32,357 bases of DNA from Nitrospira sp. (GCA_019636875.1 JAHBWR010000032.1:1-32357), one strand, 5' to 3'; counted from the first letter of the stretch, positions 18,281 through 28,290 are shown. Program-made: numbers and translations. Notes: generated from the letters alone by a model not told the origin.

Positions 18281-19231
18281 CTACGGCATCCACAGATACA
18301 TGAACTGTGGCGTCCCCCCCCTCACAAACGAAGCCAGATCAAGTTCTGCCAAGCTAGCCAGGGCACCAGGGGCCAGAAGCCTGGAATAGACATTATTGGA
18401 ATATTCCCCGGGGCGCTGGTAGGTCACAACACGGGCTTCGGTAATCCCCGCCTTCTGCTTAGCCAATTCGACTGCGTCTTCCAGATACCCGATCTCATCA
18501 ACCAACCCTGCCGCCTTGGCCTGCTCACCTGTGTAGATTCGCCCGTCGGCCAATCGCCTGATCTGCTCCATCTGTAGGTTGGATCGGCCTTCCTGCACGA
18601 TGGCTAAGAATCGCTGATAGAACGAATCGATGAGTCCTTGGAAAATGGCTCGTTCTTCCGCCGTCATGGTTCGAAACGGTGAGCCCATGTCCTTGCGCGG
18701 TCCAGAGGTCACTGCGGTCGCTTCGACTCCGATCTTTTCCAACAACCCTTTGGCATTCACCGTCAGCATGATGACACCGATGCTGCCGGTGACGGATGAG
18801 GGATGGGCCAGGACGGTGTCGGCCGCCGCGGCAATATAGTATCCACCTGATGTCCCGATATCCATAATGGAGGCGATGATAGGAATCTTTCGCGTTGCCT
18901 TGAAGGTCTTGAGCTCATGATGAATGATGTCCGAGGCCGTGACTGTTCCACCAGGTGTATTGATACGAAGGACGATCGCCTTCACGTTCTCGTCCTTCGC
19001 CGCCCGAGTCAGCTGCTCCTTGATGCTGGCAATCATACTGGGTGCCGGACGGAACCCCTCTTTCTCCTGAGAGCTGATGACTCCGGAGATTTCGATCAGC
19101 AACACCTTGGCTTTTCCCTTCCCATCGACCTGCGCCTCTTGCAGCGGTCCCGGACCTGGAAAGAGCGGAAAGTTGAAGGTACAGCCCGATACGAAGAGTC
19201 CGATCGCAGCCATGACGAGACAATTACGCAT
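18281..19231 (-). CDS. sppA: Signal peptide peptidase SppA (36K type), predicted lipoprotein
   Basis: Serine protease of the ClpP-crotonase fold that degrades leftover signal peptides at the inner membrane. From ATG 19231 it is 316 aa, with GGAG seven bases upstream and an 8 bp overlap with carA. The N-terminus is a signal with lipobox VSGC. The serine nucleophile lies in [13 protein letters not shown] and the catalytic lysine in [30 protein letters not shown] is a family C-terminal motif. The frame is open to 19366, but that extension is a carA shadow. A lipobox instead of a membrane anchor is a noticeable variant. Confidence 0.92.
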   Translation of the reverse strand: MRNCLVMAAIGLFVSGCTFNFPLFPGPGPLQEAQVDGKGKAKVLLIEISGVISSQEKEGFRPAPSMIASIKEQLTRAAKDENVKAIVLRINTPGGTVTASDIIHHELKTFKATRKIPIIASIMDIGTSGGYYIAAAADTVLAHPSSVTGSIGVIMLTVNAKGLLEKIGVEATAVTSGPRKDMGSPFRTMTAEERAIFQGLIDSFYQRFLAIVQEGRSNLQMEQIRRLADGRIYTGEQAKAAGLVDEIGYLEDAVELAKQKAGITEARVVTYQRPGEYSNNVYSRLLAPGALASLAELDLASFVRGGTPQFMYLWMP

Positions 19232-20396
19232 GTTGTTTCTCCATGAGTCGCATGAATTCTTCGAATAAGTAGGAGGCGTCGTGAGGCCCCGGTGCGGCCT
19301 CCGGATGGTACTGCACAGAAAAGACCGGATGGTCCATACACACCATACCCTCGATCGAATAATCATTCAGGCTGAGATGAGTGAGCGCGAGTTTCCCATA
19401 GCGTGTCTCGACCACCGGAGGAACCATCGGCACGTTATCAAGAGACCCCGGTCCATGTACGGTGAAATTATGATTCTGTGACGTGATTTCCACTTTTCTC
19501 GTTCGGAGATCCATCACGGGATGGTTGGCACCATGATGGCCGAACTTCAACTTGTAGGTCTTGAGGCCGAAGGCTAAACAGAGAATCTGGTGACCGAGAC
19601 AAATGCCGAATATGGGGAAACGCCCGATCAGGTCCTCCACTGCCTTCACAGCATAGGGCACGCCTTCCGGATCACCGGGACCGTTGGAAAGAAACACTCC
19701 GTCCGGCCGTAGCGCCGCAACCTCTTCGGCGGACGTGGCGGCAGGTACAACCGTTACGTCGCAACCGACATCCACCAATCGCCTCAAGATATTGTGTTTG
19801 ATGCCAAAGTCATAGGCCACCACTCGCCAACGAGTAGGCTGTTCATCAACTGCGCGCTCCGTTGCCGGAAGCCACTCACCCGAGCCCGTCGTCCATACAT
19901 AGGAACGAGCGCAGGTGACCTCCCTCACTAAGTCTCGACCGATAATGCCGGGCGCCTGCTTGGCTCGACCAACGGCTCGCGTGTGATCCAAATCGACGTG
20001 CGTAATGATTCCCTGTTGCGACCCACGCTCACGCAAATGTCTCGTCAAGGCTCTCGTGTCGATTCCTTCGATCGCCACGACCTTGGCCTCCATCAGCATC
20101 TCCTGAATCGTGTACCTACTTCGCCAGTTGCTAACGAGCCGACTGGCCTCCAACACCACGAACCCCTCAGCCCACGACCTCCGCGATTCCATGTCTTCCG
20201 GCGTCGCACCGTAATTGCCGATATGGGGACACGTCATCGTGATGATCTGCCCCTTGTATGACGGATCAGTTAGGACCTCCTGATAGCCGGTCATAGCCGT
20301 ATTGAAGACCACTTCGCCGACCGTTTCGCCTTCGTAGCCTAGAGCACGGCCTTCAAATACCGTCCCATCTGCCAGTGCTAATAACGCCTTTTTCAC
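19224..20396 (-). CDS. carA: Carbamoyl-phosphate synthase small (glutaminase) subunit
   Basis: Hydrolyses glutamine and channels ammonia to CarB. The 390 aa protein has an N-terminal CarA domain ([28 protein letters not shown]) and a C-terminal class I glutaminase domain with [10 protein letters not shown], the nucleophile cysteine in FGICLGHQ, and a late [10 protein letters not shown] motif. The start is a GTG at 20394-20396 that overlaps the stop of the upstream membrane-protein gene as GTGA, so translation is probably coupled. Pairing with carB is interrupted by sppA and the M48 protease gene. Confidence 0.97.
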   Translation of the reverse strand: MKKALLALADGTVFEGRALGYEGETVGEVVFNTAMTGYQEVLTDPSYKGQIITMTCPHIGNYGATPEDMESRRSWAEGFVVLEASRLVSNWRSRYTIQEMLMEAKVVAIEGIDTRALTRHLRERGSQQGIITHVDLDHTRAVGRAKQAPGIIGRDLVREVTCARSYVWTTGSGEWLPATERAVDEQPTRWRVVAYDFGIKHNILRRLVDVGCDVTVVPAATSAEEVAALRPDGVFLSNGPGDPEGVPYAVKAVEDLIGRFPIFGICLGHQILCLAFGLKTYKLKFGHHGANHPVMDLRTRKVEITSQNHNFTVHGPGSLDNVPMVPPVVETRYGKLALTHLSLNDYSIEGMVCMDHPVFSVQYHPEAAPGPHDASYLFEEFMRLMEKQHA

Positions 20397-20878
20397 GGTA
20401 GTCGTCCACCCTGATCAATCGACTGTTTCGCCTTGATCCCAATCAGAATCAAACCCAGGATGAGATTGACCATATACAGCGACCTGATGGGCATCAAGAC
20501 ATGAAAGAAATTTTCCAAGGCCGCCTTTTTCGCCGCTTCATCTTTCGTGGCGAATGCCAGTGTCTGAAGCTCCGCGGCATAGGGATGCAAGACCGTGATA
20601 ATGAGCCCCGCAATCATGACCATAACAACAAGCACACCCATCTCGGTACGTCCGACTGCGATCACCGGATCCCTGCTCCACCAGCGAAGCCACGCGGCAA
20701 CACCGAGAATCGCGCCGGCACCGATGACAAAACGTTGGTACCCCTCAAACGCCTTAGTCAGAAACATTCCTCCGGAATCCTGACCTCCGAATGTGTTGAA
20801 CACAGCCGGAATGACCGCCCCACTGAGTACAATCATTCCTCCGACCCATACCGCAAGCGCCACCCATTCCAATGCCAC
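20393..20878 (-). CDS. DUF4149-like integral membrane protein
   Basis: Small membrane protein of unknown function. From GTG 20878 it is 161 aa with about four hydrophobic segments: [16 protein letters not shown], a segment at [14 protein letters not shown], one at [16 protein letters not shown], and a C-terminal one around [15 protein letters not shown]. The opening WVGG and the later HPY and FHVLMPIRS patterns fit the DUF4149/TMEM205-like group. The frame is open to a GTG at 20953, but those first 25 residues are Arg/Pro-rich and overlap pyrC, so I prefer the shorter form. It overlaps carA by 4 bp. Its presence inside a pyrimidine operon is unexplained. Confidence 0.75.
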   Translation of the reverse strand: MALEWVALAVWVGGMIVLSGAVIPAVFNTFGGQDSGGMFLTKAFEGYQRFVIGAGAILGVAAWLRWWSRDPVIAVGRTEMGVLVVMVMIAGLIITVLHPYAAELQTLAFATKDEAAKKAALENFFHVLMPIRSLYMVNLILGLILIGIKAKQSIDQGGRLP

Positions 20879-20918
20879 ACACCCGATCTTCCCCCAACGA
20901 GGCACAGGCCGCACGGCA

Positions 20919-22205
20919 CTAGGACTCCCCCGCCCCTGCCTCGAACACGACACGACCGCCTACGATCGTGGCATCCACTCGCCCCTTGACCTTCCAACCG
21001 GCGAACGGTGTGTTGCGGCTCTTGGACCGAAACTTCGACGGATCGACTTCCCACGGTTCCGTTTGGTCGACGACGACGACATCGGCATCCGCACCAACAC
21101 CGAGTGTGCCTTTGTTGAGTCCAAATGCCTTCGCCGGTGCCGACGTCAACTTTTGTACCGCTTGTTCCAGTGACAAGACACCTTCCTCCACCAATCCCAG
21201 CGTCAAGGAAAATGCCGTTTCAAGGCCCACGATTCCAAACGGAGCCTCGGTAAAATCCTGTTGCTTCTCCTGGGTGGCATGGGGAGCATGGTCCGTCGCG
21301 ATCACATCGATCGTGCCGTCCCGCAATCCATCCTTGATCGCTTGAACATCGGTCCAGGTGCGTAACGGAGGGTTCATTTTGGCGTGCGTATTGTACCCAC
21401 GCACCAGCTCTTCCGTGAGGGTGAAGTGATGCGGACAGGCTTCGGCCGTGACAGGAATCCCTCGGCTTTTCGCCTCACGGACCATCCGAACGGACCCAAC
21501 CGTGCTGATATGGGCCAGATGGAGGCGGGCTCCGGTGAGCTCTGAGAGTGATAGATTACGCGCAACCATGACATCCTCGGCAGCGGCCGGAATGCCGGGC
21601 AACCCAAGCTCGGTCGAAATTAACCCTTCGTTCATGCAGCCGCCTTCAGCGAGATGCAGATCTTCGCAATGGTCGACGACCGTGAGGTCAAACGCCAACG
21701 CATACTCCATCGCTCGCCGCATGACCAAACTGTTCATCACCGGTTTCCCATCGTCGGAAATCGCCACACAGCCGGACCGTCGCAAGTCACCAATCTCCGC
21801 CAACTCCTTGCCTTCCGATCCTTTAGTGATGGCGCCGATCGGCAACACGTTCGCTAGACCAGCCAATCGAGAACGTTCGAGGATGAACTCGGTGACCGCC
21901 TGATTGTCATTGACCGGGCTCGTGTTCGGCATGCAACAGACCGTCGTAAAGCCCCCGGCAACCGCTGCGGCGCTGCCACTCTGAATGGTTTCTTTGTATT
22001 CAAATCCTGGCTCACGAAAGTGGACATGCACATCAACAAACCCTGGCATCACCAGCTTCCCGCTCGCGGCGATCACGCGGCTCTCAGCAGGCGCGGAAAG
22101 GTTTGGGCCCAACGCCGCAATCTTCCCGTTCTCAATCAGCACATCAGCCGTTCCGATAAATCGGCCCGGGTCAATGACATAGCCATCTTTAATGAGAATC
22201 GACAC
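20919..22205 (-). CDS. pyrC: Dihydroorotase
   Basis: Zinc amidohydrolase that cyclises carbamoyl aspartate to dihydroorotate, the third pyrimidine step. The ~428 aa protein has the metal motif DVHVHFREPG, then GGFTTVCCMPNTSPV, and late ATDHAPH. Length and motifs fit the long (class I type, AllB-like) dihydroorotases rather than the short E. coli form. Adjacent TTG (22208) and GTG (22205) codons are both possible starts. The GGAGG sequence is eight bases from the GTG, so I chose that. It follows pyrB by 30 bp. Confidence 0.95.
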   Translation of the reverse strand: MSILIKDGYVIDPGRFIGTADVLIENGKIAALGPNLSAPAESRVIAASGKLVMPGFVDVHVHFREPGFEYKETIQSGSAAAVAGGFTTVCCMPNTSPVNDNQAVTEFILERSRLAGLANVLPIGAITKGSEGKELAEIGDLRRSGCVAISDDGKPVMNSLVMRRAMEYALAFDLTVVDHCEDLHLAEGGCMNEGLISTELGLPGIPAAAEDVMVARNLSLSELTGARLHLAHISTVGSVRMVREAKSRGIPVTAEACPHHFTLTEELVRGYNTHAKMNPPLRTWTDVQAIKDGLRDGTIDVIATDHAPHATQEKQQDFTEAPFGIVGLETAFSLTLGLVEEGVLSLEQAVQKLTSAPAKAFGLNKGTLGVGADADVVVVDQTEPWEVDPSKFRSKSRNTPFAGWKVKGRVDATIVGGRVVFEAGAGES

Positions 22206-22235
22206 CAAACACTCCTCCCTGACGTACGTCCATAT

Positions 22236-23159
22236 CTACGAATTGGCTCCGGACATCAGATACAGCACTCCCATCCGCACGGCGACCCCATTCGCAACTT
22301 GGTCGAGAATCACTGAGGATAGGCTATCGGCCACATCCGGCGCAATTTCGACTCCCCGATTGATCGGCCCAGGATGCATGACGATCACACCGGCATCCGC
22401 GAGCCGCACGCGTTCAGCCGTCAATCCGTAGAGCCGGGAATACTCTCGGATCGTCGGAAAGAGTGCTCGCCCCTGACGCTCCAGTTGCAGGCGAAGCATC
22501 ATGATGACGTTCACATCGCGTAGGCCTTTATCCATATCGTGGTACACGTTGAGGCCAAGTTTCTCCACACCCCACGGCATCATCGTCGGTGGTCCGACCA
22601 GACGCACTTCAGCACCGAGCTTGACGAGTGCAAAAATATTTGAACGCGCCACACGGCTATGCGACACATCTCCAACAATCGCCACACGTAATCCCTTGAA
22701 GTTCATCCCTCGCTGCCGAATCGTGTACAGATCGAGCAACGCCTGTGTCGGATGCTCATGCCATCCATCGCCGGCATTGATGACAGATGACTTGACCCCC
22801 TGAGCCAGTGTTTCAGCCGCACCGGCGGATGAGTGGCGCAACACAATGATGTCGGCTTGCATGGCTTCGATGTTCCGCGCCGTATCGAGTAGCGTCTCCC
22901 CCTTCACCACGCTGCTGGAAGAGGGCGCAAAGTTGATCACATCGGCACTCAGCCGCTTGGCCGCCAACTCAAAGGAGGTGCGCGTTCTCGTGCTGGGCTC
23001 AAAGAACAGATTCACGACCGTCTTACCTCTGAGCGCTGGAACCTTCTTGATTTCTCGCCCTGTCACTTCTTTGAACGAATCGGCTGTTTCCAGGATAAGC
23101 GTGATTTCATCCGCCGACAAAGGAGCAAGACTCAACAGATCTTTGCGCTTGAGGCTCAT
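22236..23159 (-). CDS. pyrB: Aspartate carbamoyltransferase catalytic subunit
   Basis: Condenses carbamoyl phosphate and aspartate, the second step of pyrimidine synthesis. The 307 aa protein shows the carbamoyl-phosphate site [30 protein letters not shown], and the late HPGPINRG motif. The start ATG at 23159 has GGAGG five bases upstream and follows the pyrR stop by 13 bp. No regulatory subunit gene (pyrI) is present, consistent with PyrR-based control. Confidence 0.97.
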   Translation of the reverse strand: MSLKRKDLLSLAPLSADEITLILETADSFKEVTGREIKKVPALRGKTVVNLFFEPSTRTRTSFELAAKRLSADVINFAPSSSSVVKGETLLDTARNIEAMQADIIVLRHSSAGAAETLAQGVKSSVINAGDGWHEHPTQALLDLYTIRQRGMNFKGLRVAIVGDVSHSRVARSNIFALVKLGAEVRLVGPPTMMPWGVEKLGLNVYHDMDKGLRDVNVIMMLRLQLERQGRALFPTIREYSRLYGLTAERVRLADAGVIVMHPGPINRGVEIAPDVADSLSSVILDQVANGVAVRMGVLYLMSGANS

Positions 23160-23172
23160 ATGACCCTCCGCA

Positions 23173-23858
<686 letters not shown>

Positions 23859-23869
23859 GATTTGCTCCT

Positions 23870-23891
23870 TGCTCACCTCACTGGATGAGCA
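23870..23891 (-). promoter_or_regulatory. PyrR-binding anti-antiterminator hairpin
   Basis: TGCTCA (23886-23891) pairs with TGAGCA (23870-23875) around a ten-base loop. The segment CATCCAGTGAGGTG (23874-23887) matches the known PyrR-binding consensus ARUCCNGNGAGGYU at 12 of 14 positions, failing only at the two ends. The 3' stem arm overlaps the upstream arm of the antiterminator, so PyrR binding here would prevent antitermination. This is the Bacillus-type logic. Confidence 0.82.
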
Positions 23892-23905
23892 TTAAAGGTT
23901 GCTGA

Positions 23906-23934
23906 ATATTACTGAACCGCCCCATTTCTGTCAA
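23906..23934 (-). promoter_or_regulatory. Promoter of the pyr operon
   Basis: TTGACA (23929-23934) and TAATAT (23906-23911) are 17 bp apart on the minus strand. The -35 is perfect; the -10 matches four of six. Transcription would start near 23899, just ahead of the PyrR-binding hairpin, so the hairpin would be the first structure made. Confidence 0.75.
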
Positions 23935-23987
23935 GCGATCGAGAGCAGATATTGGAAGAGGTAAGTCGGAAAGACTGGCTATGTGAT

Positions 23988-25193
23988 TTATTCCGGTGCC
24001 GTCAGCGCATCTTGCGCGACGTGACCGGTCTGTGACTTCTCGACAATGTTGTGCTGAATTTCCTTCGCAATGACGAGCGCCAATTGGTCAGAGGACAACG
24101 CCCCCATCGGCAGGTGTTTCGTGTCGGCATAAAATGGATCATCCGGAGCTGCAGCGCGATGGAGGTTGACCAAAATTTCCGCTGGTTGAATCAGCTTTCC
24201 CGGCTCCCCAACCTTCACCGCCCTATCTGTCGGCAATACCCTGGTCCTGGTCGCCCAGTCGCGCTGCTCGATATTCACGAACGCCACGTTCCAGATGGCT
24301 CCATTCAGGAGGCTTGTCACGGCACGCGGGGTGCGTTCCAGAAAGACCGGCTCTCTCACGACTCTCTGTAAGGCTTCTCGAACTCGAAGATCATAGAATT
24401 TCGTCGCGGAGTCTGGCTGGCTTGGGGCAACCAAATTGGTGCTGCCGACCTCGTAGTAGGACTGTCCCTCCAAACTTCGAAAATCGTCGACCGTTCGCAA
24501 GTATGTCTCAAAGAGTTGTTGTAGTAGCCGTACACGATCCTCACTGGGGAGAGATCGAATGTCCTGATCGGTCTGAATCCGGGCATGGAGAAGATCTCGA
24601 TCGATAGAGATCGTCTTGGGTTTGTGACCGGTCTCTGCCTTACTGACCACCCATTGGAATTCTCGTGCCAGCACCGACGCAAACCGCTCAGGCTGTCCAA
24701 CATACCCTTTCTCTTTCATCGATGACGCACTGATCAGCAACCTGGCCCGACCGGGATCCACCGTCCGAACCACCAAGAGCGGAAACGACTTTCCCTCATG
24801 GTTGCGCACGTTTGGTTGAATAATGACGCGATCGAGCATTCCCTTGCGTACCGCTTCATCGAATCGCGGATAGTTCCAGCGTCGTTGATTCAAGAAGGAA
24901 AAGGTATGGAGTACAGTCTGAAGAGCCTCGTTCGCCTCAGCCTCGCCAAGAGCTCCGCTAGCAGCCCCTTCAGCTCCACGGTCGACGAACACTCGGAACG
25001 AGAGACCGGGAATCGGGTGACCGGATTCTGAAGGCTGATGAAGCTCTCGTCCAGGTTCTCCGCTATGGTCCACTTCCGCCGCATAGACCCCAACGGCAAA
25101 GCTAGACAGCACAACCCCGAGAGACAAGGTCAATAGACCATTTTTGATCCAGAAGCAAACTTTCTGAACCAAGCCCATACAGTCCATCATCAT
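23988..25193 (-). CDS. Secreted hypothetical protein
   Basis: A 401 aa protein I do not recognise. It has an N-terminal signal peptide: a hydrophobic run around residues 18-38 ending in an Ala-x-Ala site (VYAAEV). The rest is soluble, charged and without an obvious catalytic motif; repeated phrases such as LLVVRTVDPG and AEILVNLHRAA suggest a folded beta/alpha protein. It may be periplasmic. Three consecutive ATG codons start the frame and none has a clear ribosome site; an ATG at 25178 is also possible. It ends ~55 bp before the pyr promoter with no terminator seen between. Probably a lineage-specific protein. Confidence 0.75.
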   Translation of the reverse strand: MMMDCMGLVQKVCFWIKNGLLTLSLGVVLSSFAVGVYAAEVDHSGEPGRELHQPSESGHPIPGLSFRVFVDRGAEGAASGALGEAEANEALQTVLHTFSFLNQRRWNYPRFDEAVRKGMLDRVIIQPNVRNHEGKSFPLLVVRTVDPGRARLLISASSMKEKGYVGQPERFASVLAREFQWVVSKAETGHKPKTISIDRDLLHARIQTDQDIRSLPSEDRVRLLQQLFETYLRTVDDFRSLEGQSYYEVGSTNLVAPSQPDSATKFYDLRVREALQRVVREPVFLERTPRAVTSLLNGAIWNVAFVNIEQRDWATRTRVLPTDRAVKVGEPGKLIQPAEILVNLHRAAAPDDPFYADTKHLPMGALSSDQLALVIAKEIQHNIVEKSQTGHVAQDALTAPE

Positions 25194-25231
25194 TAAGAAC
25201 CGCTTTTTATCCCTAAATCGTCCATACCGAG

Positions 25232-25260
25232 AGCCTACTGTTCACTGCCACCGCTGTCAA
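25232..25260 (-). promoter_or_regulatory. Possible promoter for the secreted hypothetical gene
   Basis: TTGACA (25255-25260) is followed after 17 bp by TAGGCT (25232-25237). The -35 is perfect, while the -10 matches only at the first, second and last positions. The start point would lie ~35 bases before the ATG at 25193. Confidence 0.4.
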
Positions 25261-25652
25261 TGTCGAGTGGCCGAAAGAAACTTATGGGCTCGCTCACATG
25301 ATGGGGTGTCCCTCAAGCATCATCACCCACCAAGAGCTCACTCGTTTAGTTTCCTCACAGCACGCTTGCCGCAGCTAACGTGCTTGCCTCCCTAAGCGTG
25401 AACAATTTCCCATGAGACGGTATCGATCCTGCTGCATTCTGAACCATACAGACATCGCCAGATATGTTCGAAAGTGGGACTGGCCGATGGTGCAGAATAA
25501 CCGGAATGGCGAATCCCTTCTCACCCCCAACCACTCGCAAATACAAATACTTAGCATCATCATGTAGGGAGGAGTCGATAGGACCAAGTTCTGGCACTCA
25601 CTTTGCTGAACGTTTATTGGGCTACTCACTCAATCAGTCATGGGAGACGTTA

Positions 25653-26012
25653 GTGGACACCACGGCTTACGCTGTCACATATCGAATCGTCTGGTGTCGA
25701 CGCCAACGGGCACGAGCCTGTAGCGAAGTCGAACGAGACGCCTGGCGCGCTGAGGAAGACGGCCTTCGAGATGCCGTTCTGCATCGAGACCACGTCGATA
25801 AATATCGCTCTTATTCCCCAAACGTGTTGGAGCGCTATCTGTTGGGGTTTCAAGATGCGAAGACCCTCCTACGCACCACGCGCGCAGCTCGCTCAGGCCA
25901 CGCCCTTGGCAATAAAACACACTGCCAGATCAGTTCAGGGCGGATCCCGATGGATCGCGCACTCTCTGATTCCGCAGACCACCTTACGTATGACTCGAAC
26001 CTGTCCGGATGA
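25653..26012 (+). CDS. Hypothetical small ORF, doubtful
   Basis: A 119-codon plus-strand frame starting at a GTG with GGGAG six bases upstream. The product is charged and Arg-rich (for example RRQRARACSEVERDAW and LERYLLGFQDAKTLL) and I recognise no family. The frame remains open upstream to 25464, but that part looks random. It converges on yqgE with a 30 bp gap. Codon use is not decisive, so this could be chance. Confidence 0.25.
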   Translation: MDTTAYAVTYRIVWCRRQRARACSEVERDAWRAEEDGLRDAVLHRDHVDKYRSYSPNVLERYLLGFQDAKTLLRTTRAARSGHALGNKTHCQISSGRIPMDRALSDSADHLTYDSNLSG

Positions 26013-26042
26013 ACAGTCTTTGAGTGCAGAGCCGATTGCTTG

Positions 26043-26669
26043 TCACCGATTGAAGAAAATAGTCCTAGGCGCCTGGAGACGGGAGATGCTGTCCGGCCAG
26101 AGCGTGGCTGGATCTTTGTCGAGAATATCAAACGAGTGCTTCGGCAGGACCCCCCACGCTCCCTCCAGCATCTCCTGTTCGAGTTGGCCGGGAGCCCATC
26201 CTGCGAAGCCGGCAAAGGCTCGGAAAGTTTCGGTGGGCTTGGGCTGGGGGAGGATGCGCTCCAGAACGCTGGGAATGCCCACATAAATCCCAGCAACGAT
26301 CAACCGCGTGTCAGGATAGGGTCCATCAAGCCGGAAGAGCAACACCATTTGCGTTCGCCCGACCGGCCCTCCGGCGAATAAACGATGGGGTGTCCCCTTC
26401 AGGACGGGGAGATCCTGGAGCACGTCGGAGAGAAGGATATCCGTGGGTCGATTCAGAATGAGCCCGACCGTCCCACTTCTTCCATGTTCAATAATGAGTA
26501 ACACACTGTGCTCGAAGTTGGGATCATCCAACGAGGGGCTCGCAACCAACAGCACGCCCGTGTCAAGTGATGACGGTGAGAATTCATACTGAGCGAGAAC
26601 TGGTGCGGCAAACAGGAAGGCCGACAGCCCTACCAGAAGCATCTCGCCTAGCCATCTCTTCGTAGCCAC
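26043..26669 (-). CDS. yqgE: YqgE/AlgH (UPF0301) family protein with signal peptide
   Basis: The function of this family is not settled; E. coli YqgE is cytosolic. The 208 aa protein has the family core: SLDDPNFEHSVLLIIEH, GLILNRPT, FAGGPVG, and FAGFAGWAPGQLEQEM. Unlike typical members it begins with a basic start, a hydrophobic run (LLVGLSAFLFAAPVLA) and a probable Ala-x-Ala cleavage site before QYEFSP. Export to the periplasm is therefore predicted. The start codon is uncertain: GTG 26669 is in frame, but the strong AAGGAGGTGA sequence at 26683-26692 is closer to optimal distance from an in-frame CTG. It lies divergent from the Sel1 genes. Confidence 0.87.
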   Translation of the reverse strand: MATKRWLGEMLLVGLSAFLFAAPVLAQYEFSPSSLDTGVLLVASPSLDDPNFEHSVLLIIEHGRSGTVGLILNRPTDILLSDVLQDLPVLKGTPHRLFAGGPVGRTQMVLLFRLDGPYPDTRLIVAGIYVGIPSVLERILPQPKPTETFRAFAGFAGWAPGQLEQEMLEGAWGVLPKHSFDILDKDPATLWPDSISRLQAPRTIFFNR

Positions 26670-26877
26670 AACAGGCAGGTTTTCACCTCCTTCCTCTCGC
26701 CACTGATAGCTCTTCTTTTCCCCGAAAGCAATAGGCCTGAACCCATCATAGAGATGGTGTGTCCACCACCACTTGACCTTCTAACACACAATCTATGCTA
26801 GAGTATGCCCCGTGGATTGGGTGGCTATACGGCACGATAGCTTCTCGGCTAGGTGAGTTGGAAAAGGAGATCTTATC

Positions 26878-27480
26878 ATGATGGCCTATTGGCGAAGCCT
26901 CGTCGTGCTTTTCATGGCAATTCTCTGGACGTTACCAGGATGCGTCGATCCGCCCACCTCCCCTTATGTGGACGTACGAGACACCGTGACAAGGATCGAC
27001 GAGTTACGCCCCGCGGCAGAGCAAGGGAGTGCCGAGGAACAATACAACCTTGGTCTGCAGTACGAAAAGGCCTTACCACAGGACCATAGAGAAGCCGTTC
27101 AGTGGTATCTCATGGCCGCGACGCAACGACACGCTGGAGCGTTCTACAGGCTCTGTGTGTTATCGGATCTCGGTCGTGGCCTACCTCAGGACTATCAAGA
27201 AGCCCTCCGATGGTGTCGTCTGGCCGCCGACCAAAGGCATGGGGCGGCAATGTTTCTTATTGCAACCTATTACGAGAAAGCCCGCGGCGTTCCAAAGGAC
27301 GTGGTTCAAGCCTATCAGTGGTATAACCTGGCCGCGGCGAATGGGCATGAAGATGGAGCCAAGTGGCGCGATCGCCTCGCCCGTGGTATGACGCCCACCC
27401 AGATTGCCAAGGCCCAATTTCTCGCACGGAACTGGAAGCCGAAGGTCGAAGAGCCAGCACTCGGTGATGAGCCCTCCTAA
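26878..27480 (+). CDS. Sel1-repeat lipoprotein 1
   Basis: A 200 aa lipoprotein of the Sel1-like (TPR-related) repeat family. The signal peptide ends in a lipobox LPGC. Three to four repeats follow with motifs such as AEEQYNLGLQYE, DHREAVQWYLMAA, DYQEALRWCRLAADQ and DVVQAYQWYNLAAANGH. Such proteins act as protein-protein scaffolds in the envelope; the partner is unknown. The start ATG 26878 has AAGGAG eight bases upstream. A second, related gene follows 170 bp downstream, suggesting tandem duplication and divergence. Confidence 0.9.
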   Translation: MMAYWRSLVVLFMAILWTLPGCVDPPTSPYVDVRDTVTRIDELRPAAEQGSAEEQYNLGLQYEKALPQDHREAVQWYLMAATQRHAGAFYRLCVLSDLGRGLPQDYQEALRWCRLAADQRHGAAMFLIATYYEKARGVPKDVVQAYQWYNLAAANGHEDGAKWRDRLARGMTPTQIAKAQFLARNWKPKVEEPALGDEPS

Positions 27481-27579
27481 CTCTGGATAGGCTCCATCCC
27501 TCCACTCGCCTCGGAAGCTCCCCCTTTTTATCTATTACGGTTTGGTTCTGGCTGTCTCGGTCTATGCGCAACATAGTTC

Positions 27580-27609
27580 TTGAACTCACTCACCCCCGCT
27601 CGGTAGGAT
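27580..27609 (+). promoter_or_regulatory. Possible promoter for second Sel1 gene
   Basis: TTGAAC (27580-27585) and TAGGAT (27604-27609) are separated by 18 bp, 40 bp before the ATG. Matches are five and four of six. No terminator was found in the 170 bp between the two Sel1 genes. Confidence 0.35.
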
Positions 27610-27649
27610 ACCCGGCGAACAGGGGTCACTCTCGTTTTCATCGAGAAAC

Positions 27650-28261
27650 ATGGTTCGGTGGCAGCTGCCCTACATATCGATTGTTTTCGCAGGACTCGCT
27701 GCGGTGTTGTCGTCTCCCGTGGGCTGTACAACTCCTCCCCCTGCACCTCCCCCCAAGCCACTCATTGGGGGACAAGAGGTCAGTGAAATCCTCAAACGTG
27801 CGGAAGCCGGTAACCCCGATGCCCAAAATCAGTTAGGCGTATTCTATAGCGAAGGGCGGGGTGTTCCTCAAAACTACCTGGAGGCAAAGGATTGGTTTAA
27901 GAAGGCTGCTGACCAAGGACACTCGGATGCTCAAGTCAACCTGGGGACACTCTATTCGCTTGGCCAGGGAGCGACCTTCAGCGACCAGATGGCCTTATTT
28001 TGGTTTCAAAAGGCCGCCGAGCAGCGAAATGCATTGGCGTTTGCCAAACTTGGGATGATGTACGAACGTGGACGTGGTGTGTCGCAAAGTTTGATTGAGG
28101 CGCACATGTGGTACAACCTGTCGGCGGCGTATGGGGAGAGACGGGCTGCCGAATCTCGTAACGCAGTGGCAACTCGTATGACAAGCGCGCAGATTACCGA
28201 AGCGGAAGAGCGAGCGAAGAAATGGAACCCCAGGCCGCGACCATCTTCTCAGACACCGTGA
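27650..28261 (+). CDS. Sel1-repeat lipoprotein 2
   Basis: A 203 aa lipoprotein with a signal peptide ending SPVGC, a Pro-rich linker (TTPPPAPPPKP) and about three Sel1 repeats: DAQNQLGVFYSEGRGV, NYLEAKDWFKKAADQGH, DAQVNLGTLYS, and a last one ending in IEAHMWYNLSAAYG. The C-terminal layout (WYNL, then an R-M-T-x-x-Q-I segment and a K-W tail) matches the preceding gene, so they are paralogues. The ribosome site is weak. It converges with the cytochrome gene, leaving a 29 bp gap. Confidence 0.9.
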   Translation: MVRWQLPYISIVFAGLAAVLSSPVGCTTPPPAPPPKPLIGGQEVSEILKRAEAGNPDAQNQLGVFYSEGRGVPQNYLEAKDWFKKAADQGHSDAQVNLGTLYSLGQGATFSDQMALFWFQKAAEQRNALAFAKLGMMYERGRGVSQSLIEAHMWYNLSAAYGERRAAESRNAVATRMTSAQITEAEERAKKWNPRPRPSSQTP

Positions 28262-28290
28262 ATTGAGGCTGGAGCCCTCCCCTCCTAGAA

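Larger units (their letters stand above)
25194..26042. other. ~850 bp region without a clear gene
   Basis: Between the secreted hypothetical protein and yqgE no reading frame has recognisable protein motifs. Short frames exist on both strands, including a GTG-initiated 80-codon frame at 25355-25597 (minus) that has an upstream in-frame stop and no ribosome site. The plus-strand frame at 25653-26012 is listed separately. No tRNA, terminator or IS-like inverted repeats were seen. It may hold decayed genes. Confidence 0.5.

Noticed and set aside
25675..25920. Minus-strand 81-codon frame
   Set aside because: No motif, no ribosome site, and overlaps other equally weak frames.
26773..26804. TTGACC with TATGCT or TAGAGT as promoter of the first Sel1 gene
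   Set aside because: Spacers of 15 or 20 bp are both outside the usual range; too weak to list.
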